From assembly GCA_023934045.1 (NCBI GenBank), contig CP097583.1, forward strand, positions 310,001 through 374,000: a stretch of 64,000 nt of DNA. Direction: 5' to 3'. The notes under the pieces are model-generated. The model ran no database searches. It was given only the letters and a program-made list of their open reading frames with translations, and had not been told where the DNA came from. The DNA is from Candidatus Phytoplasma vitis. Its GTDB lineage: Bacteria > Bacillota_I > Bacilli_A > Acholeplasmatales > Acholeplasmataceae. Below, piece by piece: positions 1-8,321 of the stretch. The translations under genes were made by a program, and so were the position numbers. The stretch's first letter is position 1, and each line of letters begins with the position of its first letter.

Positions 1-1040
1 TTTTTTATTAATTTTTGCGTGATTTTTATCAAAATATAAATGATAACAAGCGTAATGTAAAGTACACAATATGGACCGTATTCATGTTTAAAATATGTTT
101 TCCATACATATATATTTTTTAAATTGTTTTATAGATTTTGTTAATAGATTACCGTTTTCATTAATCAAATTTTAAATTGTTTAAATTGATTTGCTAAAAT
201 CTTGTAATTCACAAAACATAATTAAAGATACTGTTTTGTCATTTATAGTTGTATATCTATTGATTTGTTTATAAATTTATTCAATGGAATTTTTACCATT
301 AATATGTTTAATTACTTCTTCAAAAAAATAATTATATCAGTTTTTCCGTGGACGTTTATACCTTCGTTTGCAACGGAATTTTCAAAATTTTCTTCTAATT
401 GAATTCGAATTAAAGACGATAAAAAAATTTCTTTTAATTCAAAAATTTAATATGTTTTTAAAAGTCCATATGTTTAACAAATATTAGAAAGCAATTTATG
501 AATAGAAATGGTAATATTATCAAATGTATCTGATTCCTATTTTTTTATTCTTTTATTTTTATCTAAAATCACTATAATTTTTATTTTAAAAAATAATTAT
601 TTATTATGATGTTAATTTCTTTTTTTATATTTTTATAATTAACTCCTTTTTAAAATGAATTTGTATATTAGTAGCATAATATTTTTTTAAAAATGTCAAA
701 TTGTTTATTTAAGTTGGTAATTTGTTTTTTTAATTTTTTAATTTGGTTTTTCATAATAATCTCTTTTTTGGTTAAATTAACAGTTTTGTAACTTGTTTTG
801 GTTGAATTTGATAAAAAATTATAATGGTTTCTAAAATTTGGTTAATTTTTTTTAATAAAAAAGTTTTATCTAATTCGTTTCTAACAATTTTTAGTAATTT
901 TAAATATTTTTGAATCATACTAATCATGGTTTTAAATAAACTTCATCAGGATAAATATAAACAACGTGAAAGTCAGTGTAGTTGAAATAGATAAGAAAGT
1001 ATGCGAAGTTAATTTTAGAACAAAAAAATTGACATTTAAC
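1..1040. other. Decayed region without an intact gene
   Basis: No open frame of useful length is seen here on either strand. Short stretches on the minus strand still read as protein-like sequence, for example around 330-420 (a stretch containing NEGINVHGKTD) and around 780-930, but stops and frameshifts interrupt them. I read this as gene remnants too degraded to name. No RNA gene or mobile element end was recognised. Confidence 0.5.
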
Positions 1041-1044
1041 TTTT

Positions 1045-1770
1045 GCCTAGTAATATTTAGGTACTTTCCTTACGGATGAGGAATTGAGATGTGTTAGTGT
1101 TAAAAAATGATAAATTTGTTTCTTTAGCTAATACTTGAGCGAAAGTAGTTTTGCAAATACCGGAAAATTGGTGTAATAAAATTCCAGTTGGAATTTTAAC
1201 TTCGTCAACATCTTCCATATTTTTGATGTTTTTTAAAAAAAGTTAAAAAACGATCTACTGCTACGCGTTCATCTTTTAAACCAATTAATTTATCAAATGA
1301 TGGAATTTTTGTTAAATCAGTTTTAGGAAAATCTTTGTTGTTAATACTTGATTTTGAGAAAAATTGTTAACTAAAAAAATTATATCATTATTTCAATTCA
1401 ACGTAATTTTAACAAGTTTTTAATTTATTTATTTCTTCTTTACATTTTTTAATTTCTAAATTATTATTTGGCGTTTGAAGATTGTTAGTTGGTTGTTTTT
1501 TTCTCAACTATTAAATGATTTATTTTATCATTTTTTTCAGTTAATATTTCAATTTTTTCGATTAATTATTAAATAATAGGTATTAAATCTTGGTTTTTAT
1601 TAACATCTTGCGTTGATTTTTGATTTGATTTATAATAAAAATAAAAACCAAAAAGACATACAGTTAATAAAAAAACCAATAATAATAAGAATATTTTTAA
1701 TTTTTTTAAAAAAGTCGTTTTGTTATTTGATAAAGTTATCTTTTGAATACTTTCTTTTGAATTTTTTTAT
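1045..1770 (-). pseudogene. Broken membrane-anchored AAA+ ATPase gene
   Basis: On the minus strand an N-terminal basic stretch and a membrane segment (LKIFLLLLVFLLTVCLFGF) are followed by a charged, coiled-coil-like stretch with in-frame stops. After a frame change comes FDKLIGLKDERVAVDRF and then, after another shift, PTGILLHQFSGICKTTFAQV. The last piece is a degraded Walker A (expected GPPGTGKTT), and it continues into LAKETN, the usual AAA+ sequence. This layout (anchor, coiled coil, AAA+) matches the intact ATPase at 28280-30583. At least two frameshifts and several stops make it non-functional. It lies just downstream of the terminator of the 1822-2457 gene. Confidence 0.75.
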
Positions 1771-1785
1771 TTTTTTTAAAAAAAG

Positions 1786-1808
1786 AAAAAGACTCGAAAT
1801 TGAGTCTT
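1786..1808 (-). terminator. Rho-independent terminator
   Basis: The stem AAGACTC/GAGTCTT, with an AATTT loop on the minus strand, is followed by a T-run. It lies 14 bases past the stop of the 1822-2457 gene and ends its transcript. Confidence 0.8.
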
Positions 1809-1821
1809 ATTCTTGGTTAAA

Positions 1822-2457
1822 TTATAAATTACTCATTGTGTTTGTTTGAGCGATTTGAGAAGTAATTTTTTCTTTAGTTCCAGCGAAAGCTTTTCCTTCG
1901 GAATCAACTAGTTCGTAATCAATAACTACAAATAATTTAGGATCTTTAACAGTTTCTAGTAAAAAGTCTTTTTGTTGTGTTTCGATTGTGATAATGTGGT
2001 CTTTGTTGGCTATGATTATAGGACGTTTTGTGTCTTCGTAAACAGTGCCATCAATTAAAATACGAGAATTAAATAATTCGCTTGCTAATGTTGTTGTAAA
2101 AGTAGTATTGTTTTCAGTGTCGTAAGATAATGTTGTTTTTAAGTACATTGTTTCAGTAATTGGTTTACCATTGTTGTCAAGTTTAGCGTTAAAAGTATGA
2201 ATTGCTTTATGAGTGTCAGTTGTTGGTGTTAAATTTGGAAATTCAACTGGAATTAAATATTTGTCAAAAGATTCGTCTTGTTTTCTAGGTTTAGTTACGA
2301 TCAATCTAGCAAATGCGCTACGTATTTTTACTTCGTGACGTGATTGTGCTGTGAAAAAGTTTGTGATTGCGTAAATACCAGTGATAGCGAATAATGATAT
2401 TCCAATAAAGACTAATACTATTTTTTTTTTACCATTAAGTTTTTTTAAAAAATTCAT
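1822..2457 (-). CDS. Membrane-anchored hypothetical protein
   Basis: A protein of about 211 residues with no recognised domain. It has a short basic N-terminus (MNFLKKLNGKKK), one membrane segment (about residues 13-33) and then a polar, Thr-rich region that would face outside. The start is placed at the second of two in-frame ATGs (2457 rather than 2466), because the AAAAGGA ribosome-binding site then has the same spacing as in the two neighbouring family genes. The C-terminus (VIDYELVDSEGKA) and the stretch after the anchor (HEVKIRSA) resemble the ends of the 453-residue protein at 32602-33963 (VTYSLVDNKGE; HSVKLKTA), so the two may be distant relatives. It has its own leader and terminator. 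The function is unknown; surface exposure is inferred from topology. Confidence 0.7.
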   Translation of the reverse strand: MNFLKKLNGKKKIVLVFIGISLFAITGIYAITNFFTAQSRHEVKIRSAFARLIVTKPRKQDESFDKYLIPVEFPNLTPTTDTHKAIHTFNAKLDNNGKPITETMYLKTTLSYDTENNTTFTTTLASELFNSRILIDGTVYEDTKRPIIIANKDHIITIETQQKDFLLETVKDPKLFVVIDYELVDSEGKAFAGTKEKITSQIAQTNTMSNL

Positions 2458-2489
2458 AAATTTCATTTCCTTTTAATAATAATTTATTA

Positions 2490-2530
2490 TTATTATTCAA
2501 TATTGAAATTGAATATATTTTTATTATATA
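2490..2530 (-). promoter_or_regulatory. Shared leader with -10 box and TTCAATATTGAA palindrome
   Basis: On the minus strand a TATAAT box (2523-2528) is followed by the perfect 12-base palindrome TTCAATATTGAA (2496-2507) and then an AAAAGGA ribosome-binding site before the 1822-2457 gene. Nearly the same arrangement precedes 2824-3723, 4083-4948 and, on the plus strand, 62548. No clear -35 box is visible. The palindrome could be an operator or a small 5' UTR hairpin. Confidence 0.55.
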
Positions 2531-2790
2531 TTTTTATAATTTTTAATGTTTAATAAAGAGTTTTTATTTTTTTACCATAATTATTTCAGGAATGTCTATT
2601 TAATATTTTTGTTTTGATCAGTTAATAATTAATTTTTAAATTTACAAAAATAAAATTTGATTAAATAATAAATTAAATAAAAAAGTAATAAAATGAAATA
2701 GTTTAATATTACAAAAATAAAAATTTGAGATAATGAATGAGATTGATATTAATTCATTTTTAGTTTTTTTTGATTTATTTTATTAAATAA

Positions 2791-2816
2791 AAAAGACTAT
2801 ATAAAAAAAGTCTTTT
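2791..2816 (-). terminator. Rho-independent terminator
   Basis: The stem AAAAGACT/AGTCTTTT with a T-run on the minus strand lies just past the stop of the 2824-3723 gene. Confidence 0.8.
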
Positions 2817-2823
2817 AAATTAA

Positions 2824-3723
2824 TTAGTGAAAGGTTACCTGTAAATTTAATTCTATAGGTTTTTTAGGTGGTTTTATCATATTATAATAATGATTATCAA
2901 AACGATTATGACGTTTACCATCTTTAAAACAGTTACGATTATTAATATACAGTTCTTCTTTTTTAGATTTTTTCAGAAACCATAGAAAATAAAAAGTTTC
3001 CTGAGGTTTGTATTCATAATTAATTTCATTACCTTCTTCATCATAAATGTATTTTGATGGCGTACCGAATTTATCTTTTATTTGTTCAAGTGAATAATTC
3101 ACATACTTTTGAATAGGACAGTTTTGAATCCATTTGATAAGTTCATTCTTATATTCTATAAACAAATTTTCTTTAAGTTTATTATTTTGACAAGTGATAT
3201 GATAAATTGTATCTTCGGTTTCAAAGATGTTTAATATTGTATCAACAAAATAAGAGAATTCAATATTATTAGATAATTCATTGTTATTAATGTTATTTTG
3301 AATTTTCTCTTCTTTTTTTATACATTTTCCGACATAATTATGTAAATTATAATCTCTTTTCCATTTGTTAATAGCTTCATGAGGGTCAAGAGAATCAAGA
3401 AGTGGGATTTTTTTTGTTTCTTTTATTTCTATTTTTTTTTCGTTAATCACTTTTGGGTTTTCTGATTCAAGTATTTCGATGTCTCGTATTTCTTTTGGTC
3501 GTTCTTCGGATGATGTAGTTAATTTAGAATTAATTTGAAAATGAGTTTCTTGTGTTTCAACTTTTTTATCTTCTTTTTCAGGTTGTGATTCTAAATTAGA
3601 AGAAGTAGATGACGATTGTGTATCTTGTTTCAAATTACATTTATAAATACAAAATAAAATTAGAAAAATAAATATTATAAAAAGAGAGATGATAATAGTT
3701 TTTTTAAAAAAATTATTATGCAT
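2824..3723 (-). CDS. Membrane-anchored hypothetical protein, tandem family copy 1
   Basis: A 299-residue protein of unknown function. The N-terminus (MHNNFFKK) precedes one membrane segment (about residues 9-28, ending in a Cys-containing stretch). A charged, Ser/Glu/Lys-rich linker follows to about residue 110, then a more conserved region that ends NHYYNMIKPPKKPIELN and a last QVTFH. Two more members lie next to it in broken form (4083-4948 and 6232-6840), so this is the only intact copy of a tandem array. The ATG at 3723 has AAAAGGA upstream. Terminator and leader are shared in type with its neighbours. The charge pattern suggests N-in, with the bulk of the protein outside the cell. No database family is recognised by eye. 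Confidence 0.7.
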   Translation of the reverse strand: MHNNFFKKTIIISLFIIFIFLILFCIYKCNLKQDTQSSSTSSNLESQPEKEDKKVETQETHFQINSKLTTSSEERPKEIRDIEILESENPKVINEKKIEIKETKKIPLLDSLDPHEAINKWKRDYNLHNYVGKCIKKEEKIQNNINNNELSNNIEFSYFVDTILNIFETEDTIYHITCQNNKLKENLFIEYKNELIKWIQNCPIQKYVNYSLEQIKDKFGTPSKYIYDEEGNEINYEYKPQETFYFLWFLKKSKKEELYINNRNCFKDGKRHNRFDNHYYNMIKPPKKPIELNLQVTFH

Positions 3724-3752
3724 AAATTTAATTTCCTTTTAGTAAAAAATAA

Positions 3753-3764
3753 TTCAATATTAAA
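3753..3764 (-). promoter_or_regulatory. Leader palindrome, copy 2 (imperfect)
   Basis: TTCAATATTAAA on the plus strand, one base away from the perfect palindrome at 2496-2507 and in the same position relative to the ribosome-binding site of the 2824-3723 gene. Upstream, the minus strand carries an AT-rich TATAAT-like stretch also found in the sister leaders. Confidence 0.45.
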
Positions 3765-4050
3765 ATTAAAAACATTTTTATTATATATTTTTACAATTTT
3801 TAATGTTTAATAAAGAGTTTTTTATTTTTTTACCATAATTATTTCAAGGATGTTTATTTGACATTTTTGTTTTAATCAGTTAATACTTAATTTTAAAGTT
3901 AAAAAATAAAATTTGATTAAATAATAAATGAAATAAAAAAGTAATAAAATGAAATAATTTAATATTACAAAAATAAAAATTTGAGATAATGAATGAGATT
4001 GATTTTGATTCATTTTTAGTTTCTTCTTTAATTTATTTTATTAAATAAAA

Positions 4051-4074
4051 AAAGACTCTATAAAAAGAGTCTTT
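4051..4074 (-). terminator. Rho-independent terminator
   Basis: The stem AAAGACTCT/AGAGTCTTT with a T-run on the minus strand closes the second, broken copy of the tandem family. Confidence 0.75.
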
Positions 4075-4082
4075 TAAATTAG

Positions 4083-4948
4083 TAGCGAAAGAAAGGGTTA
4101 CCTTTAATCATAATTCTTTAGGTTTTTTGGTGTGGTCTTGTAGTATGATAATAATTGATCAAAACAATTATAAAGTCTATTACAGTTAAGATTATTAATA
4201 CACCAATTGTCAAAAAAGAAACCATGGACATATTTATAACATCTTATTATTGCCTTCTTCATCATAAATGTCTTTTGATGACTTAACGAAATTACTTTTT
4301 ATTTCTGCAGATGAATAAATCTACACTTTTTTTAATATAACATTATTTCATCCATTTGATAAGTTTATTGTTATATTCTCTAAACAAATTTTCTTTAGGT
4401 TTTTCATTTTTACAAATAATATGATAAATATTATCTTCGATTTCAAATATATTTGTTAACGTAAAATAGTTAAAAGAGAATTTAATGAGATTAGATTCTG
4501 ATTTTTAATTTTTTGATTTTATTTCCTTTTTTATATATTCTCCATCGTAATTATGTAAATTATTATCTCTTTTCCATTTTTTAATATCTTCATTGAGGGT
4601 AATCAAGAGAATCAAGGAGATTTATTTATTTTTTTAAGTAATTTGAATTTCTATTTCGTTGTTTTCTTCATTTGGTCCAGATATTTCGATTATTTTATCT
4701 TCTTTTTCATTTGATATATTCGGTAATAAAATTTTATCATTAATTTCTTTTGTTTTATCTTCGTTATATTTTTCTAATTTAATTTTAATTTGATTTTTTA
4801 GTTCTAAATGAGAAGGAGTTAAAGGTCCTTTTGTATTTTGTTTAACATCTTTTGACTTTATAAAATAAATTATAGTAGCTATAATAACTATTATAGCAAT
4901 AGAGATAATAATAGCTATCTGATTTTTTTTAAAAAAATTATTATTCAT
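4083..4948 (-). pseudogene. Tandem family copy 2, broken
   Basis: The N-terminal part is still open (about 104 codons from the ATG at 4948, ending near 4634). It starts MNNNFFKKN and has a membrane segment, as in copy 1 (MHNNFFKK). The ATG at 4948 is preferred over the upstream in-frame one at 4990 because of its AAAAGGA site and the match to copy 1. Below 4634 the sequence still aligns with the copy 1 gene at DNA level (for example around 4370-4470 and 4250-4290) but is full of stops and frame changes. A truncated anchored peptide could still be made. Confidence 0.7.
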
Positions 4949-4985
4949 AAATTTTTGTTTCCTTTTAATAATAATAATTATATTA

Positions 4986-4997
4986 TTCAATATTAAA
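4986..4997 (-). promoter_or_regulatory. Leader palindrome, copy 3 (imperfect)
   Basis: TTCAATATTAAA sits in the same place upstream of the broken copy 2 gene as in the other leaders, next to an AT-rich stretch with TATAAT-like boxes on the minus strand. Confidence 0.4.
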
Positions 4998-5344
4998 ATT
5001 GAATATATTATTATTATATATTTTTTTACAATTTTTAATGTTTAATAAAAAGTTTTTTATTTATTTAACATAATTATTTCAAGGGAGGAATAGAGGATAA
5101 AAGATACTAAAATGAAAAAATATTTAAAATTATTTTTAATTTGCTTTTAAAATTTTTATTTATAAATAACTTTTTTTATTATTTATACTCGTATTATAGA
5201 ATATTTTTTTTATAAATAACAATTTATACAACAAAAAAATAACCTTTTTAAAACAGGCTTTTTTTGTGATAAATATAATTATTTTTTTAATTTAAATTCT
5301 TGATTCTAAGAGGTTTATATAATTATTAAAGCAAGTTATAATTA

Positions 5345-6060
5345 ATTTGTTTTTGTAAATTATTTTTTTAAAGGTATTTTTGTTTTTAATTTACTTAGAT
5401 AAAAATATGTTTCTAACTTATTACACATTTTAATATAATTTTTACTATTTAAATAATCTTTAAACATAGTTTTTGAATAAAAAAGTTTTTTATAAAAATA
5501 AGATAGATTTACTTTTTTTTCAATATATGTTTTAAGATAATGATTTTTGTTTTTTTTCAAAATCTAAGGCATTTTTTGTATTATTTTTAAAAACAGTTTT
5601 TTTTGTTGTTTTTTCTTAATATACTATCTCTTAATAATTGATAAAATGAATGTTCTTGACTATATTCTAAAATATTTTTTAAATAAAAACTAGTCAATTG
5701 ATATTGAAGATGTTTTAAATCATAAGAAAGATATTTTAAAGTTTTAGGAATAATTAATTTTTAAAGCTTCTAGAAAATTTAAATTTGATGAATAATTTTT
5801 TTAATTTCTTCATTGTTAAGGCCTGATTCATATTTACTAACATATTCAGCAACAATAAACGCTATATCTTTACTAATAAAAATTTTTTAACTTGAAATTA
5901 GTTTATTTCAATTTTTGTTTTTTTATTAACATCTTTAATTTTTTTGTTATCTTTATAAAAAATTTGTAATTTTTGTGAACGTGGATTCAGTTTTTTTAAA
6001 TATGGTAATTATTCTTTAACAATATTAGCCTACATTTTGAAAATGTCCGAAATAACTAAG
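5345..6060 (-). pseudogene. Decayed gene of unknown identity
   Basis: The minus strand has several readable but interrupted stretches: a 66-codon open frame at 5360-5560 that begins MKKNKNHYLK, upstream of it SYDLKHLQYQLTSFYLKNI, and further up YVSKYESGLNNEEIKKI. Frameshifts and stops separate them. The pieces look like one former gene, rich in Lys and Asn, that I cannot name; a mobile-element protein is possible. The short 5360-5560 frame is unlikely to be a gene on its own. Confidence 0.4.
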
Positions 6061-6200
6061 TTTTTGTTTTTACTTACTTTGCAACCATTATTAATATTAT
6101 ATTTTTTTGTTATTGTATTATAATATTATTCATTATAATGAATGAGAAGATTGATTTTGATTCATTTTAATTTCTTTTTTTGATTTATTTTTTTAAATAA

Positions 6201-6225
6201 AAAAACTCTATAAAAAGAGTTTTTT
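6201..6225 (-). terminator. Rho-independent terminator
   Basis: The stem AAAAACTCT/AGAGTTTTT lies just past the stop of the broken third family copy. It is the third copy of the terminator type seen at 2791 and 4051. Confidence 0.65.
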
Positions 6226-6231
6226 CGATTA

Positions 6232-6840
6232 TTAATAAAATTTTACCTCTAAATCTAATTCTTGAGGTTTTATTGGTGGAATTTCTTTATTATAATAATG
6301 ACTAAATTTTTTATCACGTTGAGAAAAGTCATTTTTAAAGCCATCAATAGAATATTTTATTTCATTTTCATATTTCTTTTTGAATTTCTTTTTAAGAATA
6401 TTTATTTTATCTTTTGATTTATTTAATATATTATCATCCTTAGAGAGTCATAATTATAAAGACATTTATTACCTTTTTCATCATAAATTTTTTTTAGTGA
6501 ATTACCGAAATTGTCTTTCATGTATAAATTTGGTAGATATTCCATATCCTTTTTAACGGAACATTTATTAATCTATTCTATCAGTTGATTACTATATTTT
6601 CTACACAAATCTTCTGTATGTTTCTTATCTGTAATAATAATATGATAAATTTTATCTTCGGTTTCGAAGGTGTTTGTTAATAACACCATACGATCGAGTA
6701 ATTAGATTCTGATTTTCATTTTCTACCTTAAATTCATTTTGTATATTTTCCATTAATTATGTAAATTATGATATATTTTCTATTTGTTAATGGATTAATA
6801 AGAATTAAGAAAATCAGGGATTTGGATTTAAATTTTTCTT
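6232..6840 (-). pseudogene. Tandem family copy 3, broken
   Basis: The C-terminal end reads SHYYNKEIPPIKPQELDLEV and then KFY, clearly matching the end of copy 1 (NHYYNMIKPPKKPIELNLQV). Upstream stretches also match copy 1 in short pieces, but stops and frameshifts interrupt them, and no N-terminal membrane anchor is readable. It is the most decayed of the three copies. Confidence 0.65.
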
Positions 6841-6849
6841 TTTTTCAGA

Positions 6850-7620
6850 AAACAAAGTCTTATTAAATGGTAATTTCATATTTTAACCAACACCAAATAA
6901 TTTCATTAACTTTAGAATATCTTGTCTGGACATAACATAAAGATCACGTCTTTTTAATTTAGGTCGAGCGTTTTAACCCATTTTTGTTGTTCATTTTGTG
7001 GCTATTATTGTTGTTAAAGCTTTTGGTTTTGTATCTCTTTTTGACATCAGTTGGTTTAACAAATTACCAATATCTTAATATAATAAAAATTATAATGATA
7101 ACTAAGATAAAACTTGTCCACAGACATATTTTTTTGTTTGAGGATTCATATTTTGAAGTTTGAATACTTTTATTAATTTAATTTAAGTTAAAATTATTTT
7201 TTAAAATTTAAAAAATAATTTTAATTTTTTTATTATTTTATATATCAATTGTAATTAAAAAACAATTTATACAAATCGTTTAATAATCATTTTGAATCGG
7301 AAATATAATGACAAATAAAAACAGAGCGAAACATTGCATTACGCTATTTATTTCATTTTGTAAACATAAAATTCAAAAAAATGATTTTTTTAAAAAAATA
7401 TAAATGAAATTAAAACTCAACATATTATTTTTTAAAATATGTATTTTAAAAAATAATTAAAGAAGATGATAATGATTTTAATAATAAAAATTGTAAACTT
7501 TTTTTGATAAAAATTTTTTTACTTAATATTGGAATGTTAATTATTATACTTTTTTAGGTATAAAAGACTATATATTTTTTATTAACGAATATATTGTCAA
7601 AAACTATTTAATTAAAAAAT
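6850..7620. other. Decayed region without an intact gene
   Basis: On the minus strand about 6880-7150 reads as broken protein-like sequence (for example DIGNLLNQLMSKRDTKPKAL and KLKRRDLYVMSRQDILKLMK) with stops between the pieces, beginning near MNPQTKK. I could not assign it to a family. From 7160 to 7620 only AT-rich sequence without features is seen. Confidence 0.4.
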
Positions 7621-7630
7621 ATAATAATAA

Positions 7631-7680
7631 AAAAAAACATAAAAAATATTGTTTTTTTATTATATTTTTTATGTTTTTTT
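7631..7680 (-). terminator. Strong terminator of the AAA+/peptidase operon
   Basis: A long stem (AAAAAAACATAAAAAATA with its complement, 7631-7648 and 7662-7680) overlaps the stop codon of the peptidase gene and gives a T-run on the minus strand. It marks the 3' end of the five-gene operon. Confidence 0.8.
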
Positions 7681-8321
7681 TAAGATATTTTTCGTAAAGG
7701 ATATTTTTTTAAAATATCTTTAATATCATTTGGAAATAAAGTTTTTTTAATAAATAATTTTTCGGCAATTTTAGTTAAAGTAATTTGATTTAATTCAATT
7801 AATTTTTGACATTCTTTATATAAAAGATCATAATCTTTTCTCGGCGTAGTAGAATTACTTTGAACTAAAAAATTCGCTTTAGCGTGATCAGTACCTGAAC
7901 CCTTACCTACTTTATCTTTAGGGATTTGTTTTCTTTTGAATAAGAGATTTTCAGAAGATGTTCCGCCAAAAGCAACTAAAGCTTCTGCTTTCCAATTTAT
8001 TTTTTTAATATTATGTCTACAATGCCCTAAAGTACCTCCAGAAGGAATAATAGTAACTCCTAAAAATTCAAAATATTCAGGATACAAAAGAGTGATAATA
8101 GCATGCCCTGATTCATGATAACTTGTAATTTCAACTTCAGATAAATTAGTCTTATTTTCTAAAAAATCTTCAGAATTAACATTAAATACTTCAGATAAAA
8201 AATTATTGATTAGAACATGATTCTCTGCATATAAAAAAATTGATAAAGAAAGATTTATAGCAAATATCCATAAAAGACAGATGACATAATTTTTATTTTT
8301 TATTATAAAATAATTATTCAT
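7680..8321 (-). CDS. Secreted stand-alone FtsH-type M41 zinc metallopeptidase
   Basis: A 213-residue protein consisting of a signal peptide (residues 1-32, predicted cleavage LYA-ENH) and only the peptidase half of FtsH/HflB. Visible M41 features are the zinc motif HESGH (69-73), GVTIIPSGGTLGH (88-100), the FGG segment near 118-120, and GSGTDHAKA with Asp145 as the likely third zinc ligand. The AAA+ half of a normal FtsH (about 600-700 residues) is absent. The start overlaps the end of the 1503-residue gene by 8 bases, so the two are translationally coupled, and an AAA+ ATPase lies further upstream in the same operon. Seen: intact catalytic residues and a signal-peptide-like N-terminus. Inferred: secretion, and action together with the operon's ATPase or coiled-coil protein. 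The N-terminal segment might instead remain as an anchor. Confidence 0.85.
   Translation of the reverse strand: MNNYFIIKNKNYVICLLWIFAINLSLSIFLYAENHVLINNFLSEVFNVNSEDFLENKTNLSEVEITSYHESGHAIITLLYPEYFEFLGVTIIPSGGTLGHCRHNIKKINWKAEALVAFGGTSSENLLFKRKQIPKDKVGKGSGTDHAKANFLVQSNSTTPRKDYDLLYKECQKLIELNQITLTKIAEKLFIKKTLFPNDIKDILKKYPLRKIS

Larger units (their letters stand above)
2560..4080. repeat. Duplicated intergenic segments of the tandem gene family
   Basis: The roughly 260 bases at 2560-2820 and at 3817-4080 are close copies of each other, each ending in the same type of terminator hairpin. They flank the 2824-3723 gene. A shorter third copy is seen at about 6125-6225. This marks a tandem duplication of a unit of about 1.2 kb. 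Confidence 0.8.

Noticed and set aside
1613-1849. Plus-strand open frame of 78 codons
   Set aside because: It is antisense to the AAA+ remnant and runs through the terminator and the end of the 1822 gene; Phe/Ile/Leu/Lys-rich with no motif.
7680-8321. Full-length FtsH/HflB
   Set aside because: Only the M41 peptidase part is present; there is no AAA+ sequence in the frame, and upstream lies the coupled coiled-coil gene.
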